DNA of 64,000 bases from Phaeacidiphilus oryzae TH49 (GTDB taxonomy: Bacteria > Actinomycetota > Actinomycetes > Streptomycetales > Streptomycetaceae), in assembly GCF_000744815.1 (NCBI RefSeq), contig NZ_JQMQ01000005.1, positions 5,661,801 to 5,725,800 of the forward strand, written 5' to 3'. Below the pieces are notes generated by a model. That model was not told the origin of the DNA. It saw only the letters and a list, made by a program, of their open reading frames with translations, and searched no databases. Shown one piece after another: positions 46,604-55,298 of this stretch (the first letter of the stretch is position 1; each line of letters starts with the position of its first letter). A program made the translations under genes and the position numbers.

Positions 46604-49345
46604 GGGATCCTCTGGCCACGGGTGGCGGGGGTAGCGGCCGCGGAGGTCCGCGCGGACCGCGCGGTAGCCCTGCTGCCAGAAGGACGCCAGATCGCCGGTG
46701 ACGGCCGCCGGGCGGCCCGCCGGGGAGAGGAGGTGGACGGTGAGCGGGACCCTGCCGCCGGCCAGGGCGGGGGCCGCCGACCAGCCGAACAGCTCCTGGA
46801 GCTTGGCGGCGAGCACCGGGCGCTCCGGGTCCGAGTAGTCCACCCGGATCCGGGAGCCGCTCGGCACCTGGATCCGCTCCGGGGCCAGCTCGTCCAGGCG
46901 GGTCGCCTCGCCGGTGGCCCAGGGGAGGAGGCGGGTCAGGGCGTCGGCGGTGCGGATGCGCTCCAGGTCGGCGCGGCGGCGGGCGGCGGAGAGCTCGGGC
47001 TCCAGCCAGTCGGGCGCGGCGGCGGCCAGGGCCGCCGAGGACACGTCGGGCCAGGGGGCGCCGAGGGCGTGGTGGAGGAAGGCCAGCCGGCGGCGGAGCG
47101 AGACGGCCGGCTCCGGCCAGTGGAGGACGGCGTCCACGCCCTCCTCGCCGAGGCCCTGGAGAAGGGCGGAGCGGAGGGCCTCGGGGGAGGGGCGGCTCAG
47201 GGGGCGGGCGGAGAGTTCGATCGCGCCGAGGGCGGTGACGCGGCGGGCGACCACGTCGCCGTCGCGCCAGGTCACCTCGTCGGTGTCGGCGCGGAGGAGG
47301 TGGGCGGCGGCGACGCGGGCGGTCTCCTCGTCGACGGGGGCGGCGGAGCGGATGCGGGCCGAGGCGCGGCCGAGGGGCCGGTCGGCGGCGGCGATCGCCA
47401 GCCAGGGGGCTGCGCTGAGGCCGCTGCTGTCCGCGGTGGCCGCGGTGCCTGAGGCCATCAGGTAGTCGTTCTGGGCGGGGGTGTCGCGACGGCGGGCGAT
47501 CCGCTCGGGGTAGGCGAGGGCGACGACCAGGCCCATGTCGCCTTCGGCGGTGTTCCCGCTCCGGCCCCGCCCCTTCCCGGCACCGGGGCTCCGGGGATCC
47601 GACTGCTGGGGAGCGCCCTCGGCCGGGCGCGCCCGCGCGGCGGAGCCGCTTGCGTCGGAGTCCCGCGCGCCGGACCCGCGGCTGTGGCGCTCCGCCAGGG
47701 GCGTGGCCACCGCTGCCGCGGCCGCGGCTTCGAGGCGGCGGGCTTCGGTGCGCCAGCGGTGGGTGTAGGGCGCGAGGGAGTCCGGGGAGTGGCGGAGGGT
47801 GCGGAGGAGGGCGGAGAGGTCCGGGGGGAAGGAGGACGGGGGCTCCTCGGAGAGGAGGGCGACGGATTCGGCGGCGGCGCGGAGGCCCAGTTCGGGGGCG
47901 GCGTCGAGGAGGGCCCTGGCCAAGCGCGGGTGGGCGCCGACGGTGGTGAGGGCGCGGCCGCGCGGGGTGGCCCGGCCCGCCCCGTCCACGGCGCCGAGGT
48001 CGGCGAGGAGCTCGCGGGCCGCCGTCATCGCGCCCGCCGGGGGCCGGTCGAGGAGGGCGAGGCCGCCCGCGTCCGGATCGCCCCAGCAGGCGGCCTGCAG
48101 GGCGAAGGAGGTGAGGTCGGCGAGGGTGATCTCGGCGGACGGGCGGGCCGCCAGGCGGTCGTGGTCGGCCTCCGACCAGCAGCGGTAGGCGGCGCCGGGG
48201 GCCTCGCGGCCGGCCCGGCCGGCGCGCTGCTCGGCCGCCGCCCGGGACACCCGCACGGTGGCGAGGGCGGAGAGCCCCCTGGCATGGTCGGTGCGCGGCT
48301 CCCGCGCCAGGCCGGAGTCCACCACCACCCGTACCCCGGGCACGGTGAGGCTGGACTCTGCGACCGAGGTGGAGAGGATCACCCTCCGCCCGCCGCCCGG
48401 GTCGGCCGGCGCCAGCACCGCGTCCTGCACGGACTGCGGGGCCCGGCCGTGCAGTTGCAGCACCTCCGCCCGGACGCCCGCCAACTGCCCTGCCACCCGG
48501 GCGATCTCGCCGACGCCGGGCAGGAAGCAGAGGACGTCCCCGTCCGGCCGCTCGGCGAGCGCCCGGCGCAGTACGGCGGCCACATGCGCCAGTCGGTCGG
48601 GGTGCACCCGGGTGCCGTGCGGCGGCGGCAGCGGGCGCTCCGGCGGGCACCACACCGTCTCCACCGGGTGCCCGGTGCCGGTCGCGGCCACCACCGGCGC
48701 CCCGCCCAGGAGCGCGGACCACTGCCCGGTGTCCGCCGTGGCCGAGGCGGCCACCAGGCGCAGCTCGGGCAGCAGCGCACCGCGCACGTCCAGCAGGAAG
48801 GCCAGCGCGGTGTCCGCGTCCAGATGGCGCTCATGGCACTCGTCGAGGACCACCGTGTCCGCCCCGGGATCGGGGTCGCGCTGCAGCCGCTGGAGGAGGA
48901 CGCCGGTGGTCACCACCTCGACCAGGGTGCGGTCGGAGACCCGGCGCTCGCCGCGCACGGTGTAGCCGACCCGGTCGCCGGCCTTCTCGCCGAGGATCCA
49001 GGCCATCCGCCGGGCCGCCGCCCGTGCGGCCAGCCGGCGCGGCTCGGCGACGAGGACGCGCCGGGCGGGCACGGTGCCCGTGGTGCCCGCGGCGCCTGTG
49101 ATGCCCGCGGTGTCGACGAGGCCGGCCAGGGCCAGCGGGATCCAGGTCGTCTTGCCGGTGCCCGGCGGGGCGGAGAGGACCGCGCAGCCGTGGACGTCCA
49201 GCGCCTCCCGCAGGGCGGGGACGGCCTCGGCGGCCGGGAGCCGGCCCGCGCGCTCCCCGGGCTCCCCGCGCTCCCCGGGCTCCCCGGGCTCCCCGAGCTC
49301 CCCGCGCTCCCCGGGAGCGCCGTTGCCTCGGGATCGAGGGCTCAC
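46562..49345 (-). CDS. hrpB: ATP-dependent helicase HrpB
   Basis: DEAH-type RNA helicase-like protein, 927 aa. Walker A SAPPGTGKTTWIPLAL, motif Ia LVAEPRRLAARAAARRMA, Walker B DTVVLDECHERHLDADTAL, motif III SATADT, a helicase C domain with VILSTSVAESSLTVPGVRVVVDSG and the arginine-finger block [16 protein letters not shown], then the HrpB-specific C-terminal region. The cellular role of bacterial HrpB is poorly defined. GTG at 49345 overlaps the methyltransferase stop (GTGA), so I prefer it over the longer open frame. A stretch of 9-bp repeats encodes the Gly-Glu-Pro-Arg segment near the N-terminus. The 3' end overlaps the DUF3068 gene. Confidence 0.88.
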   Translation of the reverse strand: MSPRSRGNGAPGERGELGEPGEPGERGEPGERAGRLPAAEAVPALREALDVHGCAVLSAPPGTGKTTWIPLALAGLVDTAGITGAAGTTGTVPARRVLVAEPRRLAARAAARRMAWILGEKAGDRVGYTVRGERRVSDRTLVEVVTTGVLLQRLQRDPDPGADTVVLDECHERHLDADTALAFLLDVRGALLPELRLVAASATADTGQWSALLGGAPVVAATGTGHPVETVWCPPERPLPPPHGTRVHPDRLAHVAAVLRRALAERPDGDVLCFLPGVGEIARVAGQLAGVRAEVLQLHGRAPQSVQDAVLAPADPGGGRRVILSTSVAESSLTVPGVRVVVDSGLAREPRTDHARGLSALATVRVSRAAAEQRAGRAGREAPGAAYRCWSEADHDRLAARPSAEITLADLTSFALQAACWGDPDAGGLALLDRPPAGAMTAARELLADLGAVDGAGRATPRGRALTTVGAHPRLARALLDAAPELGLRAAAESVALLSEEPPSSFPPDLSALLRTLRHSPDSLAPYTHRWRTEARRLEAAAAAAVATPLAERHSRGSGARDSDASGSAARARPAEGAPQQSDPRSPGAGKGRGRSGNTAEGDMGLVVALAYPERIARRRDTPAQNDYLMASGTAATADSSGLSAAPWLAIAAADRPLGRASARIRSAAPVDEETARVAAAHLLRADTDEVTWRDGDVVARRVTALGAIELSARPLSRPSPEALRSALLQGLGEEGVDAVLHWPEPAVSLRRRLAFLHHALGAPWPDVSSAALAAAAPDWLEPELSAARRRADLERIRTADALTRLLPWATGEATRLDELAPERIQVPSGSRIRVDYSDPERPVLAAKLQELFGWSAAPALAGGRVPLTVHLLSPAGRPAAVTGDLASFWQQGYRAVRADLRGRYPRHPWPEDPSTAVPTRRTNPRR
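49252..49318 (-). repeat. 9-bp tandem repeats inside the hrpB 5' region
   Basis: Repeats of the form GCTCCCCGG/GCTCCCCGC on the + strand encode alternating GEPGER-type tripeptides. About seven units lie in frame, just after the hrpB start. Nine-base units keep the frame, so length changes would alter only a linker before the helicase core. Confidence 0.8.
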
Positions 49346-50223
49346 GGCAGTTCGGAGACGAAGATCGCGGTGCCCGGGATCAGCCGCCCGCGCAGCGGGG
49401 ACCAGCCGCCCCACTCCTGCTCCAGGCCGTCCGGCCACTCCGGCTCGACCAGGTCGACCAGCCGGAAGCCGGCCGCGGCGAGCTCCCGGACCCGGTCGCC
49501 GAGGGTGCGATGGTGCTCGGCGTAGACGAGGGAGCCGTCGTCCGGGTCCTCCTCCACATAAGGGGTGCGGTCGAAGTAGGAGGAGAGCGCGGTGAGCCCC
49601 TCGGGTCCCGGCTCGTCAGGGAAGGACCAGCGGATCGGGTGGGTCACCGAGAACACCCACCGCCCGCCGGGCCGCAGCACCCGCGCCGCCTCGCGCATCA
49701 CCGCCGCCGAGTCCGCGACGAACGGGATCGCCCCGTACGCCGAGCAGACCAGGTCGAAGGAGTCGGCGGCGAAGGGGAGCGCGGTGGCGTCCGCCTGCAC
49801 CAGGCGCACCCCCTGCCCGCCGGCGCGCTCGGCCTCCAGGCGTTGCGCGTGCTGGAGCTGGCGCCGGGAGAGGTCGAGCGCGACGGGGCGCGCGCCGCGC
49901 GCCGCGAGCCAGCGCGAGCACTGGGCCGCGCCCGCCCCGATCTCCAGTACGTCCCGGCCGGCCAGGTCCGCCGGGTCGCCGAGGAGGCGGGCCTCGGCCT
50001 CGTCCAGCCCCTCCGGGCCCCAGACGAAGCGTTCGTCGCCGAGGAACTCGCCGTGCTCCTGCTGGTACTCGTCGGCGTTGCGGTCCCACCAGCCGCGGTT
50101 GGCCCGGCTGCTCTCGGCGGCGCCGGCGGAGCGGCGCACCGCGACGGCGGTGTCGTCGGGGCCGTCCGGTCCGGCGGGGCCGGCGGTCGCGGAGGGGGAC
50201 TCGGGGGGCGGTGGGTAACTCAT
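49342..50223 (-). CDS. Class I SAM-dependent methyltransferase
   Basis: Soluble methyltransferase of 293 aa. A Pro/Ala-rich N-terminus leads to NRGWWDRNADEYQQEHGEFLG. The SAM-binding fold has motif I VLEIGAGAAQCSRWLAARGARPVALDLS, the acidic D of motif II, VQADATALPFAADSFDLV and the RxLRPGGRWVFSVTHP motif. It looks like the Methyltransf_11/25 type. The substrate is unknown. ATG at 50223; the upstream open frame lacks family sequence. Its TGA overlaps the GTG of hrpB, so they are probably coexpressed. It is divergent from rpsA. Confidence 0.88.
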   Translation of the reverse strand: MSYPPPPESPSATAGPAGPDGPDDTAVAVRRSAGAAESSRANRGWWDRNADEYQQEHGEFLGDERFVWGPEGLDEAEARLLGDPADLAGRDVLEIGAGAAQCSRWLAARGARPVALDLSRRQLQHAQRLEAERAGGQGVRLVQADATALPFAADSFDLVCSAYGAIPFVADSAAVMREAARVLRPGGRWVFSVTHPIRWSFPDEPGPEGLTALSSYFDRTPYVEEDPDDGSLVYAEHHRTLGDRVRELAAAGFRLVDLVEPEWPDGLEQEWGGWSPLRGRLIPGTAIFVSELP

Positions 50224-50332
50224 CGCGAACGTAGCGTACCCTCGTGGTCGTAGCGTTCGAGGGCGGCCTCTCCCCTTATGGGGTGGTCCGTGCTGGTTCC
50301 TCCCAGGCTCTGCCTGGTCGTGGCATCCGGCG

Positions 50333-50361
50333 TTGACCGTGCCTGGCTGTCCCCGTATGCT
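50333..50361 (+). promoter_or_regulatory. Housekeeping-sigma promoter of rpsA
   Basis: -35 TTGACC (50333-50338), 17-base spacer, -10 TATGCT (50356-50361): a strong HrdB-type match. Initiation near 50368 would give a leader of about 210 nt before the rpsA ATG at 50579. The rest of 50224-50578 has no convincing gene; short ORFs there lack family features. Confidence 0.75.
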
Positions 50362-50578
50362 ACAAGTTGCGCTGCGGGCCTGCGCACCTCGGACGGAGCA
50401 GGTCGCGCTCGCATCTGTCGAAGACCCCACGGTTCCCCGCGCGGGGTACCGACTTCGGACCTTCGGGTCGGGAGCCTCGGTACACCGCCTCTTGGCTGTC
50501 CGGAATTCGGTGGAGCGATAACGGGCCCCCCGCGTGCAGTACCTACGACTTCATGTCCGTTTCGGAGCCCCTTTCCTA

Positions 50579-52081
50579 ATGACGAGCAGCACCGAGGCCC
50601 CTCGCACCACCCCGCAGGTGGCGGTCAACGACATCGGTAACGAGGAAGCCTTCCTCGCCGCGATCGACGAGACGATCAAGTACTTCAACGACGGCGACAT
50701 CGTCGACGGCGTCATCGTGAAGGTCGACCGGGACGAGGTCCTGCTCGACATCGGTTACAAGACCGAAGGCGTCATCCCCTCTCGCGAGCTGTCGATCAAG
50801 CACGACGTCGACCCGCACGAGGTCGTCGCCGTCGGCGACAACATCGAGGCCCTGGTCCTCCAGAAGGAGGACAAGGAAGGCCGTCTGATCCTGTCCAAGA
50901 AGCGCGCGCAGTACGAGCGCGCCTGGGGCACGATCGAGAAGATCAAGGAAGAGGACGGGATCGTCACCGGTACCGTCATCGAGGTCGTCAAGGGTGGTCT
51001 CATCCTCGACATCGGCCTCCGCGGCTTCCTGCCGGCCTCCCTGGTCGAGATGCGTCGCGTCCGCGACCTCCAGCCCTACGTGGGCAAGGAGCTCGAGGCC
51101 AAGATCATCGAGCTGGACAAGAACCGCAACAACGTGGTCCTGTCCCGCCGCGCCTGGCTGGAGCAGACCCAGTCCGAGGTCCGCCAGACCTTCCTCACCA
51201 CCCTCCAGAAGGGTCAGGTGCGGTCCGGCGTCGTCTCCTCGATCGTCAACTTCGGTGCCTTCGTGGACCTGGGTGGCGTCGACGGTCTGGTCCACGTCTC
51301 CGAGCTGTCCTGGAAGCACATCGACCACCCCTCCGAGGTCGTCGAGGTCGGCCAGGAGGTCACGGTCGAGGTCCTGGACGTCGACATGGACCGCGAGCGC
51401 GTCTCCCTGTCGCTGAAGGCGACCCAGGAAGACCCGTGGCAGCAGTTCGCCCGCACCCACCAGATCGGCCAGGTCGTCCCCGGCAAGGTCACCAAGCTGG
51501 TGCCGTTCGGCGCGTTCGTCCGGGTGGACGAGGGCATCGAGGGTCTGGTCCACATCTCCGAGCTGGCCGAGCGCCACGTGGAGATCCCGGAGCAGGTCGT
51601 GCAGGTCGGCGACGAGATCTTCGTCAAGGTCATCGACATCGACCTGGAGCGTCGCCGGATCTCGCTCTCGCTGAAGCAGGCGAACGAGGCCTTCGGCGCC
51701 GACCCGTCCGCGGTCGAGTTCGACCCGACCCTGTACGGCATGGCCGCGTCCTACGACGACCAGGGCAACTACATCTACCCGGAGGGCTTCGACCCGGAGG
51801 CCAACGACTGGCTGCCCGGCTACGAGAAGCAGCGGGAAGAGTGGGAGGGTCAGTACGCCACGGCCCAGGCCCGGTTCGAGCAGCACCAGGCGCAGGTCAT
51901 CAAGAGCCGCGAGGCCGACGCCGAGGCTGCGGCCCAGGCCGGCAACGAGGCTGCCGCTCCGGCCGCCTCCGCGGGCGGCGGCGGTGGGTCGTACTCCTCC
52001 AGCTCGGACGACAACTCCGGTGCGCTGGCCTCCGACGAGGCCCTGGCCGCGCTCCGCGAGAAGCTCGCCGGCAACCAGTGA
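50579..52081 (+). CDS. rpsA: 30S ribosomal protein S1
   Basis: mRNA-binding ribosomal protein of 500 aa with four S1/OB domains: about 35-110 (GDIVDGVIVKVDRDEVLLDIGYKTEG), 125-200 (GIVTGTVIEVVKGGLILDIGLRGFLPASLVE), 210-285 (GQVRSGVVSSIVNFGAFVDLGGVDGLVHVSELSW) and 295-370 (GQVVPGKVTKLVPFGAFVRVDEGIEGLVHISELA). The C-terminal extension is rich in Ala, Gln, Gly and Ser (QHQAQVIKSREADAEAAAQAG), typical of actinomycete S1. ATG at 50579 rather than the upstream ATG at 50534. Regulation is probably through the long leader; many rpsA genes are autoregulated. A strong terminator follows. Confidence 0.97.
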   Translation: MTSSTEAPRTTPQVAVNDIGNEEAFLAAIDETIKYFNDGDIVDGVIVKVDRDEVLLDIGYKTEGVIPSRELSIKHDVDPHEVVAVGDNIEALVLQKEDKEGRLILSKKRAQYERAWGTIEKIKEEDGIVTGTVIEVVKGGLILDIGLRGFLPASLVEMRRVRDLQPYVGKELEAKIIELDKNRNNVVLSRRAWLEQTQSEVRQTFLTTLQKGQVRSGVVSSIVNFGAFVDLGGVDGLVHVSELSWKHIDHPSEVVEVGQEVTVEVLDVDMDRERVSLSLKATQEDPWQQFARTHQIGQVVPGKVTKLVPFGAFVRVDEGIEGLVHISELAERHVEIPEQVVQVGDEIFVKVIDIDLERRRISLSLKQANEAFGADPSAVEFDPTLYGMAASYDDQGNYIYPEGFDPEANDWLPGYEKQREEWEGQYATAQARFEQHQAQVIKSREADAEAAAQAGNEAAAPAASAGGGGGSYSSSSDDNSGALASDEALAALREKLAGNQ

Positions 52082-52125
52082 GCGGATCCGCTTGATCCGC
52101 TGATCGGTACCGGTCAGTAGACGGT

Positions 52126-52165
52126 CGAAGGCCCCCGCCCGGGGAGATCCGGGCGGGGGCCTTCG
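52126..52165 (+). terminator. rpsA rho-independent terminator
   Basis: Perfect 17-bp stem CGAAGGCCCCCGCCCGG (52126-52142) with CCGGGCGGGGGCCTTCG (52149-52165), a six-base loop, then TCGTTCC. It lies 45 bases after the rpsA stop and separates rpsA from the accessory block. Confidence 0.9.
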
Positions 52166-52247
52166 TCGTTCCGGGAAACCCCGGCGTTACGTGCAAGCAC
52201 CATCGAACGCAACAACCTCCTTGCAAGATCCTTCGGGTGACGGCGGA

Positions 52248-52262
52248 TTGACGATCCGTCAG
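52248..52262. promoter_or_regulatory. CTGACGNNNCGTCAG-type palindrome before the amine oxidase (11/12)
   Basis: TTGACGATCCGTCAG ends 20 bases before the amine oxidase ATG at 52283, the same arrangement as at the phosphoesterase gene (17 bases). The gap 52166-52247 shows no other feature. Confidence 0.5.
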
Positions 52263-52282
52263 CAACCGTGAAGGAGTGCCGC

Positions 52283-53920
52283 ATGGTGCAGGGACAGGCG
52301 GGGGCACAGACCGGGGGATGGACGCGGAGGGGTTTCCTCCGCGCTGTCGGGATCTCCGGCGGGGCGGGGACGATGTTCGCCGCGATGGGCGCGATGGGGC
52401 TGGCGCCGACCCAGCAGGCCGCGGCCGCGCCCGCCTTCCGCGCCCCGAGCGCGTCCGACTTCCACCTCACCGGGCGTACGGCCGGTTCGGTGAAGGTCGT
52501 GGTGCTGGGCGGCGGGGTGGCCGGCCTGGTGTCGGCGTACGAGCTGGGGAAGGCCGGGTACCACGTCACGGTGCTGGAGCCGCGGCCGCGGACCGGGGGG
52601 CGGAACTTCACCTCGCGGGCCGGCACCGTGGAGACCGACATGTTCGGCAACCGCCAGGTGAACACCTTCGCCGAGGGCCAGTACATGAACTGCGGGCCGG
52701 CCCGGCTGGCGCAGTGGATGGTTACCCTCGACTACTGCCGTGAGCTCGGCGTTCCGATCGAGGTGTTCACCAACGTCAACGCCGACGCGTACCTCTACAA
52801 CGAGTCGGCGGGGATGACCGCGCCGCAGCGGTACCGCACTGCCAAGTCGGACGTGTACGGCTATGTCGCCGAACTGCTGGCCAAGGCGGGTTCGAGCGGG
52901 GCGCTGGACAGTGCGCTGTCGAGCGACGACAAGGACCGGCTGGTCGCCTTCCTGGAGAGCTGGGGCCAGGTGGCCAAGGGCTCCTCCGGGGCGTACGCCT
53001 ACAGCGGGGGGAGCAACCGAGGGTACTCGGTGTACCCGGGGGCGGCGGGGACGCCGGGGACCGAGCTGGGGCCGGTGCCGGGGCTCTCCGAGGTGTTCGC
53101 CTCGGGGGTGGGCCTCTACTTCCCGTTCGAGTTCGAGTTCGACCAGGCGATGCTGATGTTCCAGCCGGTCGGCGGGATGGACCGGATACCGGCCGCGCTG
53201 ACGGCGGCGATCGGGCCGGAGAAGATCAAGCTGGGGTGCCGGGCGAGCAAGGTGACCCAGGCGCCGGACGGGGTGACCGTCGAGTACACCGACGGGTCGG
53301 GGCGGACGAGGTCGATCGCCGCGGACTACTGCGTCGCCGCCATGCCGCCGCATCTGCTGGCGAAGCTGCCGCACAACCTCGGCAGTGACGTGCAGACGGC
53401 GCTGACCGCCATCACGCCGGCCTCGGCGAGCAAGATCGGGCTCGAGTACCGGTCGCGGTGGTGGGAGACCGACCACCGGATCTACGGCGGGATCACCGAG
53501 ACGGACCTGGACCTGACGCACATCTGGCACCCCTCGTACGGGTACCACGGGGAGCGCGGGGTGATGATCGGCTACTACAACTACGACGCGGACGCCGACA
53601 GGTACGGGCGGATGACGCCGGCCCAGCGGGAGGCGCGGGCGGTCGCGCTGGGCGAGCGGATCTACGGGTCGAAGTACCGGACCGAGCTGGCCTCCTCCTT
53701 CTCTCAGTCCTGGCGCTTCATCCCGGATCTGCAGGGGGCGTGGCACAACCTGCCGGACAACTCGCCGGACGCGGCGGTGCTGAAGCCGCTGAACGCGCCG
53801 GCCGGGCGGGTGCTGTACGCCGGGGACTGGCTGTCGTACATGGACGCCTGGCAGCACGGGGCGATCCTCTCCGCGCGGAAGGCGGTGACGGCACTGCACA
53901 CGGCTGCGCTGAGCGGGTGA
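52283..53920 (+). CDS. Tat-exported flavin amine oxidase
   Basis: FAD-dependent amine oxidase family protein of 545 aa, exported by Tat: WTRRGFLRAVGISGGAG (RR 15-16), then an Ala-rich cleavage area. The Rossmann FAD motif is VVVLGGGVAGLVSAYELGKAGYHVTVLEPRPRTGGRN. Substrate-domain blocks include GQYMNCGPARL and MFQPVGGMDRIPAAL, and the C-terminal FAD contact VLYAGDWLSYMDAWQHGAILSARKA. It would oxidise an amino acid or amine outside the cell, giving ammonia, an oxo product and H2O2; L-amino-acid oxidase is the likeliest subclass. AAGGAG six bases before ATG 52283 fixes the start. A CTGAC-type palindrome sits just upstream. Confidence 0.9.
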   Translation: MVQGQAGAQTGGWTRRGFLRAVGISGGAGTMFAAMGAMGLAPTQQAAAAPAFRAPSASDFHLTGRTAGSVKVVVLGGGVAGLVSAYELGKAGYHVTVLEPRPRTGGRNFTSRAGTVETDMFGNRQVNTFAEGQYMNCGPARLAQWMVTLDYCRELGVPIEVFTNVNADAYLYNESAGMTAPQRYRTAKSDVYGYVAELLAKAGSSGALDSALSSDDKDRLVAFLESWGQVAKGSSGAYAYSGGSNRGYSVYPGAAGTPGTELGPVPGLSEVFASGVGLYFPFEFEFDQAMLMFQPVGGMDRIPAALTAAIGPEKIKLGCRASKVTQAPDGVTVEYTDGSGRTRSIAADYCVAAMPPHLLAKLPHNLGSDVQTALTAITPASASKIGLEYRSRWWETDHRIYGGITETDLDLTHIWHPSYGYHGERGVMIGYYNYDADADRYGRMTPAQREARAVALGERIYGSKYRTELASSFSQSWRFIPDLQGAWHNLPDNSPDAAVLKPLNAPAGRVLYAGDWLSYMDAWQHGAILSARKAVTALHTAALSG

Positions 53921-53950
53921 GCCTCCCCGCGGCCCCTCGCCCGCCGGAAC

Positions 53951-55162
53951 TCAGCGCAGTGCCAGTGCCGCGCCCAGCAGCATCAGGCCGCAGGAGGTGC
54001 GGGGGTCCGCGCCGGTGAGGGCGGCGATCCGGTCCAGGCGGTTGTCCACGGTGTTGGGGTGGACGAAGAGGCGCTGGGCGGCCCGGCGGCGGCTGAAGTC
54101 CTCGGCGAAGTAGGCGTTGAGGGTGGTCAGCAGCTCGGGGTGGTCGGCGAGGCGGTCGACCAGGGCGGTCAGCGCCGGGCGGGCCTCGGTGTCCTGGTCG
54201 AGGTGGTATTCGAGGAGCAGTTCCCGCATCACCGCGACCTGGCCGGGGGCCGCCGAGGGCAGCCGCAGCAGCCGGCGGGCCTGGGTGGCCGCCGCCGGGA
54301 CGCCCTCGGGGGACGTGGCATGCGCGTACCCGGCCCGGACCGGGACCTCGGCCGCCGCCTCCAGCGCGGCCAGCGCCGAGCGGGCGGCGGCCAGTTCGCG
54401 GTCGGCCCCGCCCGGATCGGAGGGCAGCAGCACCAGCCCCCCGGCCGGGTCCAGAGCGGCCAGCGCCTCCTCGCCGAAGGCGCGGTGGAGCTCCTCGTTC
54501 AGCCGCAGGACCTTGCGACGCCCGGCGACCCGGCGACCGACCGCGTCCGGGACCCGCTCGCTCGGATGCTCGCCGGGCTGGAGGGCCAGCACCCCGTAGG
54601 CGGACGCGGGTTGGCGTCCTGCCCGGTGCGCCTCCTCCTCCGCGGGGCCGCCCGCGACCAGCGCCTCGACCAGGGCCCGGACGGCCTCCCGCTCCTCGGT
54701 GTGGGCGGCCTGGTACTCCCGGCGGTGGGCCTGGACCGCGGAGTGGGCGGCCAGTCGCTGGCAGCGGAGGAGGAGGTCGACCGCCTCCGGGGGTGCGGCG
54801 GTGCCCGACTCCTCGGCGACGGCGGCGATGTCCTGCCACAGCACGAGGGTCATGGTGAGGTAGCCGTCCAGCAGGTCCTCCACCGGCAGACCCTCCACCG
54901 CGCGGCTCTGCGCCCGGGTGCGGAACGGGCGGGTGGCCTCCTCGCCGCCGGCCTCCGGGTCCCGGCCGCTGCGGGCCGCGTCCAGGAAGAGCCGGGTGAA
55001 GGCCCGCACATTGGGGCCCATGTGCCGGTAGAGGTGCTCCGGCGGTTCGCCCTGGTAGCGCGGCGAGCGGCCGACGTACGCGCGGATGGCGCGGTCTCCG
55101 ATGCCGGCGAGCCGGCGCTCCAACCGGTCCCAGAACTCGGCGGACGCTTGCTGATGTGACAT
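53951..55162 (-). CDS. PucR/CdaR-type transcriptional regulator
   Basis: Regulator of 403 aa. The C-terminal HTH_30 (PucR/CdaR type) is LLTTLNAYFAEDFSRRRAAQRLFVHPNTVDNRLDRIAALTG, followed by a short conserved end. The upstream ~300 residues are a mainly helical sensory region (VEDLLDGYLTMTLVLWQDIAAVAE, RRLLRLPSAAPGQVAVMRELLLEYHL) with a GGDEF-like degenerate middle. ATG at 55162 lies within a near-perfect palindrome, pointing to autoregulation. It is divergent from the acyl-CoA ligase operon, so its effector is probably a substrate or CoA ester of that pathway. This is inferred from gene layout. Confidence 0.85.
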   Translation of the reverse strand: MSHQQASAEFWDRLERRLAGIGDRAIRAYVGRSPRYQGEPPEHLYRHMGPNVRAFTRLFLDAARSGRDPEAGGEEATRPFRTRAQSRAVEGLPVEDLLDGYLTMTLVLWQDIAAVAEESGTAAPPEAVDLLLRCQRLAAHSAVQAHRREYQAAHTEEREAVRALVEALVAGGPAEEEAHRAGRQPASAYGVLALQPGEHPSERVPDAVGRRVAGRRKVLRLNEELHRAFGEEALAALDPAGGLVLLPSDPGGADRELAAARSALAALEAAAEVPVRAGYAHATSPEGVPAAATQARRLLRLPSAAPGQVAVMRELLLEYHLDQDTEARPALTALVDRLADHPELLTTLNAYFAEDFSRRRAAQRLFVHPNTVDNRLDRIAALTGADPRTSCGLMLLGAALALR

Positions 55163-55172
55163 GTCACAGCAG
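55151..55172. promoter_or_regulatory. Palindrome at the PucR-type regulator start
   Basis: CTGATGTGACATGTCACAGCAG is palindromic at all but one pair; the core TGTGACATGTCACA (55155-55168) is perfect. It covers the regulator's ATG in the divergent gap to the acyl-CoA ligase gene. A 12/14 match, TGTGCGATGTCACA, lies at 61565-61578 in the second divergent gap of this block. Candidate binding site of the PucR-type regulator. Confidence 0.6.
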
Positions 55173-55298
55173 GTTAGTCCGGATCCTGGGCGTTGAGCAG
55201 TGGTCTTCCACCAGGGCCGGAGCCAGAGTTGGCATCCGGCACAGCGTGCGGCACCACGCGCGGCACGAGGTGCGAGCGGCATGACGTGGAGGTTGCCT

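Noticed and set aside
50224-50578. Short ORFs upstream of rpsA
   Set aside because: They overlap a near-consensus promoter and leader; none has family features.
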